A stretch of DNA of 25,923 nucleotides from assembly GCA_049302575.1 (NCBI GenBank), contig JBAQMG010000077.1:1-25923 (forward strand). Direction: 5' to 3'. Of this stretch, positions 7,489-14,588 are shown piece after piece (position 1 is the first letter of the stretch; every line of letters begins with the position of its first letter). The notes beneath the pieces were generated by a model. That model saw only the letters and a list, made by a program, of their open reading frames with translations. It was not told the DNA's origin and ran no database searches. The translations under genes were made by a program, and so were the position numbers. The stretch is from JBAQMG01 sp049302575. GTDB taxonomy: Bacteria > Bacillota > Desulfitobacteriia > Desulfitobacteriales > Desulfitobacteriaceae.

Positions 7489-8861
7489 GTCGTAGTAGCT
7501 TCATTAGTATAGTAATATTAGCCTTGTTGCTACGTCTAAAAGGAATTGTCAATCCCCTTTTAGATGACCAAGCCTGGAGACAAGCCGATACTGCAACGAT
7601 GGCCACACATATGTTAGGGCATTTAGCGGATTTTCCAAGAGTATTTTTTCCACACTTAAATTATGATGCAGTAGTACCTCAAAAAGTCGAATTAGAGTTT
7701 CCGTTTTTGCCGTATCTTCTAGCTTGTACCTGGTCGATCTTAGGCTGGGCGGATGTTTGGGGGCGTCTTTGGTCAGTCCTACTTTCCATATTAACTGTTT
7801 GGGGGATTTATGATCTAGCCCGCAGAATATTTTCTGAACGAGTTGCTCTTTTGGCAGCTGCAATTTACGCAGTTATGCCTCTGGCTGTTTATTATGGTAG
7901 GGTGATCATGCCGGAACCAGTAGCTCAGTTTCTGAGTGTCTGGGCGATTAACCTACTTTGGCGCTGGCGTTGCGCTCCAAGCTTTGGAAAACTATGTGGG
8001 GCAGGGTGCTTGATTTCCACAGCTATTTTAGCTAAACTTCCGCAGTTAATGCTATTTCCCGTGGCCTTATTTATGGGATTTTGGCCTCTGCGACGTTCGG
8101 AATTACGCAATCTTGTGGTATATTCTCTTCTAGCCCTGTTTCTACCTGTGGTATACTATACATGGGTTCATTTTGGAGCTGAGCATACTTCGCAGTTTGT
8201 CTCAGGTATAGTTTCAGGCCAAGTCGGCCAAGCTGGAGTGTTTCATTGGGAGGAACTCAGGAAAAACCTCAGTAGAAGTGGAGTATCCTTGTTTGTCCTT
8301 CTACTCACCTTGATAGGGGGATTGAGGCTGATAATTTTTCCTTCCATAGCTCGTGTAGGGATGGCTGTTTGGTTGATGGTCTGTCTTCTTTATGTTGGGA
8401 TTGTCTGTAGCCGTATCCCACTGGACTATTATTTGGTACCAATATTACCGCTAGTAGCCTTATTAAGTGCTTTGGCTTTGGATATAATTGAGGATGTTCC
8501 AGGCACAGTGGGGGGGATCGTGGTTGTTTGTTTACTTTGCTTCGGCACTGTTCAGACGTTCAACCTAAAATATGCTTGGGATAGTCAATATTTAGTCCAA
8601 GCCGAGTGGCTGAAGCAGAATACCCCTTCCCAGAGTGTTATAATTTTAAGTGATCCTCCACCGATGACCTTTTATTATGCGTGGCGAGTTGGTTTCCGTT
8701 TAACCGAGTCTGATGATCAGAGGGCACTTACTCAATTAAAAGTATTATCGGGTCAATATCTTGTTCATTTACCTAAGAGTGAACGCAAGTTAGAATTTTG
8801 GGAAAATATTAAGAAGAGTTATCCAGAAATCGGACCAGGCGTTTATTGGCTGGGGGAGTAG
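7473..8861 (+). CDS. GT39/ArnT-like membrane glycosyltransferase
   Basis: This 462-aa polytopic membrane protein has about ten hydrophobic segments and a soluble C-terminal tail. After the first membrane helix comes NPLLDDQAWRQADTATMA, with the Asp pair D31-D32 expected in the first extracytoplasmic loop of PMT/ArnT (GT-C) enzymes, which use lipid-phosphate sugars. The GT2 gene that overlaps it by 16 bases likely makes its donor. The ribosome site GGGGGA lies 8 bases before ATG. The acceptor (protein, lipid or wall polymer) cannot be told from the sequence. The pair is inserted between spmB and the rluB-type gene, which are neighbours in Bacillus, so a role in the spore envelope is possible but unproven. 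Confidence 0.82.
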   Translation: MGRGISRSSFISIVILALLLRLKGIVNPLLDDQAWRQADTATMATHMLGHLADFPRVFFPHLNYDAVVPQKVELEFPFLPYLLACTWSILGWADVWGRLWSVLLSILTVWGIYDLARRIFSERVALLAAAIYAVMPLAVYYGRVIMPEPVAQFLSVWAINLLWRWRCAPSFGKLCGAGCLISTAILAKLPQLMLFPVALFMGFWPLRRSELRNLVVYSLLALFLPVVYYTWVHFGAEHTSQFVSGIVSGQVGQAGVFHWEELRKNLSRSGVSLFVLLLTLIGGLRLIIFPSIARVGMAVWLMVCLLYVGIVCSRIPLDYYLVPILPLVALLSALALDIIEDVPGTVGGIVVVCLLCFGTVQTFNLKYAWDSQYLVQAEWLKQNTPSQSVIILSDPPPMTFYYAWRVGFRLTESDDQRALTQLKVLSGQYLVHLPKSERKLEFWENIKKSYPEIGPGVYWLGE

Positions 8862-8893
8862 CATTACTTTAAGAAATGAGGTGATTATAGCTT

Positions 8894-10015
8894 GTGGTAG
8901 ATTATCCTAAAAAATTTATCAAGAAAACCATTGCTCCGAGGTATTTGAAAAATCAAAGCCCTGTGGGCTCTGAAAATAGGCCGCTTGAAGAGGAGCGTTT
9001 ACAGAAATTTTTAGCTAGGGCAGGGGTTGCTTCTAGACGTCATGCAGAGCAAATGATCCTTGATGGAAGAGTCAATGTTAATGGAATAAAGATCTTGACG
9101 ATGGGGACCAAAGTTGGTCCGAAAGATCGGATTGAAATTGACGGGAAACCTATCCTTCAACACGAAGCGTTTCATTATTACTTGCTACATAAACCTACAG
9201 GAGTCATCACCAGTACCAGTGATCCAAGGGGCAGAAAGACAGTTTTAAACCTTCTGCAAGGTCTCCCAGTGCGGGTGTATCCTGTGGGAAGATTAGATAG
9301 TGATACTAGTGGACTTTTACTTTTAACAAATGATGGAGAATTAGCCCATCGCTTAATGCATCCCAGTTTTGGAGTAGCTAAGACTTATAGGATATGGTTA
9401 AAAGGACCAGTTGATTCCAAAGCAATGGTGATTCTACGGCAGGGAGTTTTATTAGAGGATGGAAAAACTGCTCCGGCGGAAGTACACAAGGCTAAGTTTT
9501 TAACAGGAAGTGATCTGGAAGTTCTAGAGATAACTATTCATGAAGGAAGGAATCGCCAGATTCGGCGAATGTGTGATGCTATCGGTTTTCCGTTAGACAA
9601 ATTAGAAAGGATACGTTTTGGTCCGTTGACGGATCCCAATTTAAAGTATGGTCAACATAGGCATCTTTCTCTGAGTGAGATCCAAGAGCTTTATAGTCAA
9701 GTGGGGCTAGTAAGAAGCGCGATACGCGAGGAGAAAAACGCGAAACCAAATCAGAAGCCAACTCAAGATGGCTTAACTCCAAGGGTGGGATTAACTAAGA
9801 AGCCCCCAGTTCGCAATCCTAGAACCGCAGTTCAGGACAAGAATCGGGGGGATTCGAGGTTCGAGGCCAAGTCAGAAGCCAGTGGTCAGAAACTAGAGGT
9901 CAGAAGCCAATTCAGAGGTCAGAGGACAAAAGACGGAGGACAGATGCGTGGTTCGAGGTTCGAAGCGCGAGGTCAGAAGGTAAATGTGAAGAGTAAGCCC
10001 AAACCAAGGTCATAG
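8894..10015 (+). CDS. rluB: rRNA pseudouridine synthase, RluB/RsuA family, with long C-terminal tail
   Basis: This 373-aa protein isomerises uridine in 23S rRNA. An S4 RNA-binding domain is at about residues 33-80 (LQKFLARAGVASRRHAEQ), and the catalytic domain at about 93-270 has GRLDSDTSGLL with catalytic D135, plus HEGRNRQIRRMCDAIG. Family members are about 230-250 aa; here a 33-residue basic N-terminal extension and about 100 extra C-terminal residues are added. The last 50 or so (from about 320: RFEAKSEASGQKLEVRSQFR) are translated from the genome's dispersed GAGGTCAGA/TTCGAGG repeats and are basic and low-complexity. The start is GTG with GAGGTG 10 bases upstream. RluB is the usual neighbour of spmAB; RsuA (16S) is less likely. 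Confidence 0.9.
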   Translation: MVDYPKKFIKKTIAPRYLKNQSPVGSENRPLEEERLQKFLARAGVASRRHAEQMILDGRVNVNGIKILTMGTKVGPKDRIEIDGKPILQHEAFHYYLLHKPTGVITSTSDPRGRKTVLNLLQGLPVRVYPVGRLDSDTSGLLLLTNDGELAHRLMHPSFGVAKTYRIWLKGPVDSKAMVILRQGVLLEDGKTAPAEVHKAKFLTGSDLEVLEITIHEGRNRQIRRMCDAIGFPLDKLERIRFGPLTDPNLKYGQHRHLSLSEIQELYSQVGLVRSAIREEKNAKPNQKPTQDGLTPRVGLTKKPPVRNPRTAVQDKNRGDSRFEAKSEASGQKLEVRSQFRGQRTKDGGQMRGSRFEARGQKVNVKSKPKPRS

Positions 10016-10110
10016 GTCAGATGCGAAGTTCGATGCCGAAGTTCGAGGCGCGATGTTCGATGTTCGATGTTTATGATTAGATGTTCGAGACCGAACGTCG
10101 ACTCGCGCCT
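9852..10110. repeat. Dispersed repeat cluster overlapping the 3' end of rluB
   Basis: TTCGAGGTTCGAGG, GAGGTCAGAAGCC, AGAGGTCAGAGGACA and GTTCGAGGTTCGAAG strings run from inside rluB past its stop codon. They continue as GATGTTCGATGTTCGATG up to about 10110. This is the largest cluster of this repeat family in the window. The 3' part also forms the end of the truncated minus-strand gene described next. Confidence 0.75.
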
Positions 10111-10461
10111 TTCTTTTTTCCATTTCTCAATATCTCGGCCGCCGTAACATTGTAGGCAATTGGCTAGCGAGTTGACTTTCTCGTGCTCTGTCTCAATACA
10201 AACAAAATAGTGTCCAGTACGAACCTCGTGTTCATAATGGTGGGCGCGCTCTTCGGACAAGCCATAGCTAAGTAAGGCTTCAGCTAAGCCTTGCCCATGA
10301 GGACGATGCATTAAATCATAGGCCAACGATCCAGCTACTACAACTTCTCCTAAGTTGGGGACTTGAATAGGTGGTGCTTGAACTAGCCAAGCATTGAACT
10401 TATCAAGATTTATTTCTGCTCCCGAGAAATTTTTTATATAGTATGTCCGTAAATTAGTCTC
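10105..10461 (-). pseudogene. 5'-truncated YflT/general-stress-17M-like protein remnant
   Basis: The minus strand is open from 10461 (in-frame TAA at 10462-10464) and reads as the C-terminal half of a general-stress family domain: PNLGEVVVAGSLAYDL, then LLSYGLSEERAHHYEHEV, RTGHYFVCIETE and LQCYGGRDIEKW. The last part resembles the closing helix-strand of YflT-like proteins. There is no start codon or ribosome site before this block; the first possible start, TTG at 10326, would cut the domain. The homologous part ends near 10105, where dispersed repeats take over, although the frame stays open to 9973. It looks like a decayed gene with both ends replaced. The region 10465-10604 is AT-rich with nothing recognised. 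Confidence 0.5.
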
Positions 10462-10604
10462 TTACCCTAGTTCACAGCAGGAAAAGTCTATTTTTTGGAG
10501 AATTAACATTATCATTGAAAAAAGAAAAGTATAAACATAAGCATAAACAGAATTATCTTTTTGAAAAGTTGAGGTATGTAAGAGGAAGAGTGGGATGAGT
10601 AGGG

Positions 10605-11069
10605 ATGAAGATTAGAATTGGCGATGAGTTGCTTACTGAGCACCTTAGAGTACGTATAAGGCTTGATTATCGTGGGGAGCAGCGAAACGGTCGGTTCTTT
10701 TTTGGAGGAAAGACTAAAGAACAGGTTGCAGAATTAGCAAGAGAGCAACAGGTTGCAATGTTACGGAATGTGCCTTTACAGGGACTTACCCTTGAAGATG
10801 TAGATTTAAGTTTAGAAGTCTATTGTGTGAATGAAACGATAGGACGTAGACTGCGGGATGTAGCATATGCACCTATATTATTAACCCTTCGCTTGGAAAA
10901 TATTGAGGAGTTACTTCCTTTACTTTTAAGACCAGAATTTCGCAAAATTGAGTTTTTGAGTCCTGATAGTGTTAATATTCATCGTTTAGATTTAGAACGG
11001 GTACTCTATAGATTTAGTCAAGCTTATCAACAAGAAATAAAGGTGTTAGAACAAAGATCCTTTCATTAA
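10605..11069 (+). CDS. Hypothetical protein, 154 aa
   Basis: I do not recognise this family. The protein is soluble, with no signal peptide or membrane segment. It is rich in Leu, Arg and Glu, begins with short beta-like segments (MKIRIGDELL, RVRIRLDY) and ends in helical stretches (LDLERVLYRFSQAYQQEIKVLEQ). There are no obvious catalytic motifs and only one Cys. A GAGTGGG ribosome site lies about 10 bases before ATG. It is followed after 28 bases by the polyferredoxin-like gene on the same strand, so the two may be co-transcribed. It reads like a genuine gene: codon use matches its neighbours and the ribosome site is fair. Confidence 0.65.
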   Translation: MKIRIGDELLTEHLRVRIRLDYRGEQRNGRFFFGGKTKEQVAELAREQQVAMLRNVPLQGLTLEDVDLSLEVYCVNETIGRRLRDVAYAPILLTLRLENIEELLPLLLRPEFRKIEFLSPDSVNIHRLDLERVLYRFSQAYQQEIKVLEQRSFH

Positions 11070-11097
11070 TCGCGCCAAAATGTGAGGAAAAATATCT

Positions 11098-12147
11098 ATG
11101 AATATTTGTCAGATAAAATATCAGCCAGAGAAGTGTCTTAATACCAAGAAACCCTTTGCTCAGGCTTGTCGGCTTTGTATAGAGGCCTGTCCACATCAGG
11201 CAATCAGTGAAAATTGGAAATTAGACTCAGGGAAATGTACGGAGTGCGGTGCTTGTATGGCAGTTTGTCCAAGTGGAGCCTTTGTAGATCGGACGTTAGA
11301 TAAGCTTCATGATTATTTGTTTACTGCTGATCCAGTGGTCTTAAATTGCCCTTTGGCAGCTCCTCAAGGCTTTGAAATAGCTTGTTTAGGGATTCTGAAC
11401 AGGGATTTTTGGAGTTTACTAATTATCTTGGCTGGGAGCAAACCTGTAAGTATTTTGACTGGAAACTGTGCTGAATGTCCCGATAAACAGGCTTGTGCGA
11501 TTAGTGTGCAAACCTTTATAAGGTTGCACGTCGATTGGGTAGAGCATTCCCCAGTTCAGATTGTGGTTTGCCCAGATAGTGAGGATAAATTGCTTAATCA
11601 GTCCTCTTTGCCTAATCAGTCCCTTTCGTCGAATCCCGAAGTCTCTACTTCAAAGAATTCCTTAAGAGATGTTCTTGGTTCATTGCGTAGAAATAGCCTA
11701 GAATCGGTTGAACGGTTTCTTCCCAGCATGAGGACAGCAACGACTTCGGGGTTGAATCAGTCCTTGACGAGGAACTGGTTAGTGGAAGCTTTACATTCCT
11801 TACCAGAGGTTGTGGTGACCTTCCTAACTTTGGAGGTAGCAGAAAATTGCACAAATTGTGGGGTTTGTGTGGTCATTTGTCCAGAAGCCGCGCTAGAAAA
11901 ACAGGAAAAAGACGGTAAGCTCGCCTTGTGGCTTGAACCTTGGAAATGTGTGCAATGTAAGCGTTGCGTGGAAATATGTAGACCAAAGGCTCTAAGTATT
12001 AAGCCCCACTTCTTCTTAGGGCATCAACTTGTTGGGAAACAATTACTGCATGAAGGCTATCCCCAATTTTGTAGCAGGTGTGGCAAGAAAATCTTTGATA
12101 AATCCACAGGAGCTCTCTGTGTCGCGTGTGCTACATCAGAACTCTGA
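11098..12147 (+). CDS. Multi-cluster 4Fe-4S ferredoxin-type protein
   Basis: This 349-aa cytoplasmic electron-transfer protein has four CxxCxxxCP-like sets. Two are at the N-terminus (CRLCIEACPHQA, residues about 24-35; CTECGACMAVCPSGA, about 47-61), and two at the C-terminus (CTNCGVCVVICPEAA, CVQCKRCVEICRPKA). A central linker carries CAECPDKQAC and a Ser/Asn-rich stretch. A last pair of CxxC motifs (CSRCGKK and CVACA) makes a rubredoxin-like or zinc-ribbon tail. This arrangement is seen in polyferredoxin-like proteins of anaerobic Firmicutes; the partner enzyme is unknown. AGGA lies 9 bases before ATG. It could feed electrons to nitrogenase, but nothing in the sequence shows that. Confidence 0.8.
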   Translation: MNICQIKYQPEKCLNTKKPFAQACRLCIEACPHQAISENWKLDSGKCTECGACMAVCPSGAFVDRTLDKLHDYLFTADPVVLNCPLAAPQGFEIACLGILNRDFWSLLIILAGSKPVSILTGNCAECPDKQACAISVQTFIRLHVDWVEHSPVQIVVCPDSEDKLLNQSSLPNQSLSSNPEVSTSKNSLRDVLGSLRRNSLESVERFLPSMRTATTSGLNQSLTRNWLVEALHSLPEVVVTFLTLEVAENCTNCGVCVVICPEAALEKQEKDGKLALWLEPWKCVQCKRCVEICRPKALSIKPHFFLGHQLVGKQLLHEGYPQFCSRCGKKIFDKSTGALCVACATSEL

Positions 12148-12187
12148 GGCCAAATTCGATGTTCGAGGCGAATCTTTAGAATTTGAC

Positions 12188-12562
12188 TCAGCCTATTTTT
12201 CTTTTAAGAGTGGTTATTTCTTCGCTGTGTCTTTTTAAAACAGTTTCAATTAAATCAGTTTTGTTGCCTATATGTTCCAATATATTTTTGTAATCTCGTT
12301 CGTTCTGTTCCATATGCGCTTTTTGAACTTCAACAATAATTTTAATATCAGATTGAATGGATTCAATCTGAATCGTATTTTTCGTTACTTTTTGATCCAA
12401 CGCATTAAACTTTCCATCTAACGAGCTAACTTTTTGATCCAACGCATTAAACTTTCCATCTAACACATTGAACTTTCCATCTAACGCATTAAACTTTACA
12501 TCCAACGCATCAACTTTTTCAAAAAGCCTTCCAAAAATTTGTCTTAGTTCTATATCCTCCAT
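12188..12562 (-). CDS. Heptad-repeat coiled-coil protein
   Basis: This small protein of 124 aa is almost entirely helical coiled coil. Residues about 17-60 are near-perfect 7-residue repeats of the type LDGKFNA / LDQKVSS, with hydrophobic Leu, Phe or Val at a and d positions. A less regular coiled coil follows (IQIESIQSDIKIIVEVQKAHMEQNERDYKNILEHIG). ATG 12562 is preferred, with AAAGGTGGG 6 bases upstream; an in-frame TTG at 12586 has no site. There is no membrane segment. Such short repeat proteins are common near mobile or decayed regions; the function is unknown. It lies convergent to the ferredoxin gene, with a 40-base gap containing a TTCGAGG repeat word. Confidence 0.7.
   Translation of the reverse strand: MEDIELRQIFGRLFEKVDALDVKFNALDGKFNVLDGKFNALDQKVSSLDGKFNALDQKVTKNTIQIESIQSDIKIIVEVQKAHMEQNERDYKNILEHIGNKTDLIETVLKRHSEEITTLKRKIG
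12387..12510 (-). repeat. Tandem 21/42-bp repeats coding for heptads
   Basis: A 21-bp unit (plus-strand form close to AACGCATTAAACTTTCCATCT) recurs about six times. A higher-order 42-bp unit, CTTTTTGATCCAACGCATTA plus the following bases, appears twice (near 12387 and 12429) almost without change. Each unit codes for one or two heptads of the coiled-coil protein, so unit gain or loss keeps the reading frame. Confidence 0.75.
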
Positions 12563-12593
12563 TGGTTGCCCACCTTTCGAAAACAACTATTTT

Positions 12594-12671
12594 TTAAAGC
12601 ATTTTCATTAACTCTTCTAACGTTAGATCAGCTTGTCTCATACGAGACTCATTATACCATTTTATGGGCAT
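12594..12671 (-). CDS. Possible 25-residue ORF upstream of the coiled-coil gene
   Basis: A minus-strand ATG frame gives the peptide MPIKWYNESRMRQADLTLEE plus LMKML, ending 31 bases before the ATG of the coiled-coil protein. It is hydrophilic and could be helical. There is no convincing ribosome site before the ATG (GTGACGTG only), so it may be the tail of a lost gene instead of an expressed peptide. I do not recognise it. Confidence 0.25.
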   Translation of the reverse strand: MPIKWYNESRMRQADLTLEELMKML

Positions 12672-12698
12672 CACGTCACGATATTTCTATGAACTCTA

Positions 12699-13583
12699 TC
12701 ATTTCTGGAGTTGATAACTAGCTTCCCATCCCAATAATCGAAAAATATAGGGTGCTCCTAGCGCTGTCCAGACCCCCCCAACGACTGAGACCGGGAGATA
12801 AAGCCAGGAAAAAGCAGAAGTCAACCCATACCAGCAGAGAAACCAAAGTCCTAGAACTCCCAAACCTAAGAGGGTTTTGAACAGAGAAATAAATAATGTT
12901 GTTCGTTCTCGGTAATCTAGGAAATGGTCTTCAAGAAAATACCCAGCAGTCAAGCCGAGAATAAAACCAATCATTAATAAACCTTCTTTAGAATGGTAAA
13001 TTGGCAAAAAGAGCAGAGGTAGAATAATAGCTAGGGCTAGCTTAGCTGGAAGGGAAATTGGTATTTTAAATAGTTGTTTGTCCAAGACTTTAAAAATCAA
13101 GACACTTCCCCAACCTAAAACATAGCCACCCAAGACATCGGCTGGCCAATGAACACCTAAATAAAGTCGTGAAAAGCCTATGCTTAGAATAAGCAAGATC
13201 CCGCAGATTTTCCAGACAAGCTTAGGTCGGAGTTGCCAAAGATAGGGATAGAAGGTAGCTGCCCCTTGGCTATGGCCGCTTGGGAAGGAATAACCACCCA
13301 CTGAAGATGGATTGATTGAACGGATGCCGGGTTGCCCGATTGGTCTAGGGATCAAAAAGAAGTTTTTTAAAATGCTGTTTAAGCCCATAGAACAAAGAAA
13401 AAGCGTGGCTAAGCGTATGCCAAAACGTTTATTCAAATTCCAAAAAATCGTACTTAGTAACAGGATATAAATAGGTTCGCTACCTAGAAAACTTATGAAA
13501 ATAAAAAAATAGTCAAGAAGGGGAGTATGTATTGCTTGGATTGACTGATAAAAAGCAGCAGGGGATAAATTAAGGCCTAACAA
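12699..13583 (-). CDS. PAP2-family membrane phosphatase
   Basis: This 294-aa integral membrane protein has about eight hydrophobic segments and the three PAP2 motifs: KNFFLIPRP (KX6RP type, residues about 72-80), FPSGHSQG with the catalytic His (about 99-106), and SRLYLGVHWPADVLGG (about 137-152) with the nucleophilic His. It probably hydrolyses a lipid phosphate such as undecaprenyl or phosphatidylglycerol phosphate. The C-terminal half carries additional membrane segments beyond the minimal PAP2 core. The start is a TTG overlapping the upstream small gene by 7 bases, with no strong site, so translation is probably coupled; no later ATG fits before the motifs. Confidence 0.86.
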   Translation of the reverse strand: MLGLNLSPAAFYQSIQAIHTPLLDYFFIFISFLGSEPIYILLLSTIFWNLNKRFGIRLATLFLCSMGLNSILKNFFLIPRPIGQPGIRSINPSSVGGYSFPSGHSQGAATFYPYLWQLRPKLVWKICGILLILSIGFSRLYLGVHWPADVLGGYVLGWGSVLIFKVLDKQLFKIPISLPAKLALAIILPLLFLPIYHSKEGLLMIGFILGLTAGYFLEDHFLDYRERTTLFISLFKTLLGLGVLGLWFLCWYGLTSAFSWLYLPVSVVGGVWTALGAPYIFRLLGWEASYQLQK

Positions 13584-13840
13584 TGATCACAGGAGCAACT
13601 TGTTGCATGATCCGCTTGTTTTTTACTAGGTTCACGCAGTAGTTGTTTTGTTAAGTTCTGAGTGTGGGAGACGGGTTGCTGCTGTATTTCAATCACTAAA
13701 TCCAAAATAGCTTGGATTTCCTGTTTAGTTAAACCGTCTTCGACTGCCGTGGTAATAGCCGCGCGTAAGGTTGGAAGAGCGTTAGCCGCTGCCGCAGCAG
13801 AGATTTGAACGATAATTGAGGTGCGTCGGTCGAGACTCAT
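13577..13840 (-). CDS. Small carboxymuconolactone-decarboxylase-like protein without active-site cysteines
   Basis: This 87-aa protein begins MSLDRRTSIIVQISAAAAANALPTLRAAI, closely following the start of small CMD/AhpD-like proteins (LDRRT...AAVAAN-C-xx-CL...). However, the C-x-x-C redox pair found there is replaced by ALPTLR. Residues about 35-52 (DGLTKQEIQAILDLVIEI) match the next helix of the family. The C-terminus ends in CSCDHC, three cysteines that could bind metal or form disulfides. GGGAGG lies 7 bases before ATG. It is followed by PAP2 with a 7-base overlap. The family call is tentative; the protein may have lost the peroxidase-like activity. Confidence 0.6.
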   Translation of the reverse strand: MSLDRRTSIIVQISAAAAANALPTLRAAITTAVEDGLTKQEIQAILDLVIEIQQQPVSHTQNLTKQLLREPSKKQADHATSCSCDHC

Positions 13841-13932
13841 TAATATACCTCCCTTTAGATTAGTCTTAGCTGTTTTTCTTCACAGTATAACTTTTCTAAT
13901 AAATATTCATAGGACACATGCGGAAATTTCTC

Positions 13933-14097
13933 TCACAGTAGCCCTTCATAACTGCGTTTGCCGTAAAGAATGCGGCGTATCTGCAGCGTATCGTAATATT
14001 TGATAGCGGACTGTGGCGACAGTATATTGAGGTAGCTGACAATATCCTTCAGGTTCATTTTGGCATTGGAATATAGCTTGATTTTATACTTGCCCAT
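13933..14097 (-). pseudogene. RelE/ParE-type toxin remnant (internal deletion)
   Basis: The minus strand encodes 54 residues: MGKYKIKLYSNAKMNLKDIV, SYLNILSPQSAIKYYDTL, then directly QIRRILYGKRSYEGLL. The first block is the N-terminus of RelE/ParE toxins and the last is their C-terminus (V-x-I-x-RILYGKR-x-Y). Proteins of this family are about 90-110 aa, so roughly 40 middle residues with the core beta-strands are missing, joined in frame. It overlaps the end of the antitoxin remnant by 14 bases, the normal layout of such a pair. It is not expected to be an active RNase or gyrase poison. Confidence 0.7.
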
Positions 14098-14356
14098 GTA
14101 CGCTGTTCCTCAATTGCCTTGCACCCTCAAAAAAGTCCTCACACTCAGAAACGTTTGCAATTTCTTCCTCCGCCTCAGCAAGCTTTGTATATAGGTTTAT
14201 AAGTGCCTGTTACCGCTCGTAGGTTACCACGCTCATCACAACCATATCGCCGACACCGTTTTTAGTAATAAAAATCGGCTCTCGTGAGTTATGGCAAAAC
14301 TCTGAAATGTCATTGGCATGGTTTCTCAAATCAGAAATCGGTCTAATCTTCAGCAT
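14084..14356 (-). pseudogene. Phd/YefM-type antitoxin with in-frame stop
   Basis: From ATG 14356 (GGGAG nine bases upstream) the frame reads MLKIRPISDLRNHANDISEF, then REPIFITKNGVGDMVVMS and VVTYER. These are the typical DNA-binding N-terminus and strand of Phd/YefM antitoxins. A TAA at 14210-14212 interrupts it after 48 residues. Beyond the stop the same frame continues for 42 codons with a family-like tail (LYTKLAEAEEEIANVSECED) and ends at TAA 14084. The simplest reading is one nonsense mutation (for example CAA or GAA to TAA) in a formerly 90-aa antitoxin; the toxin-neutralising tail is lost unless the stop is read through. The 48-residue N-terminal part might still bind its operator. Confidence 0.75.
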
Positions 14357-14423
14357 ATTAAAACGCTCCCTGTATCAATAGTTACACCTGAATTATATCA
14401 GAATTTTGAGAGTTCAGCCAATA

Positions 14424-14460
14424 AATATAAAGTAAACTCGTTCAGCTAAAGCTGGACGAG
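14424..14460 (-). terminator. Terminator of the nif cluster
   Basis: On the minus strand CTCGTCCAGCT and AGCTGAACGAG form an 11-bp stem with one G-T pair and a two-base centre (14437-14460), followed by TTTACTTTATATTTATT. It lies about 130 bases past the nifV stop, with no other hairpin plus T-run before it. The intervening 14461-14588 stretch is AT-rich and holds no gene. Confidence 0.72.
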
Positions 14461-14588
14461 TGCACCACTTTTACATCACGCGGTATTGTTATATAGTGAA
14501 TATATCGAACGCATTGTGTTTTGCAAAAGAAGAAATTTAGTAATAAAATAGCGATTTCCATTATTGCTAACAACAATATGAACTTCTA

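Noticed and set aside
12387..12510. Regular repeats resembling a small CRISPR array
   Set aside because: Units are contiguous without spacers, lie in a reading frame, and encode heptads.
13821..14003. A 60-aa plus-strand frame
   Set aside because: It runs antisense to the toxin remnant, without ribosome site or family resemblance.
14560..14585. Hairpin TTATTG...CAACAA just after nifV as terminator
   Set aside because: The stem is weak, with no T-run in the nif direction; the 14437-14460 hairpin is a better candidate.
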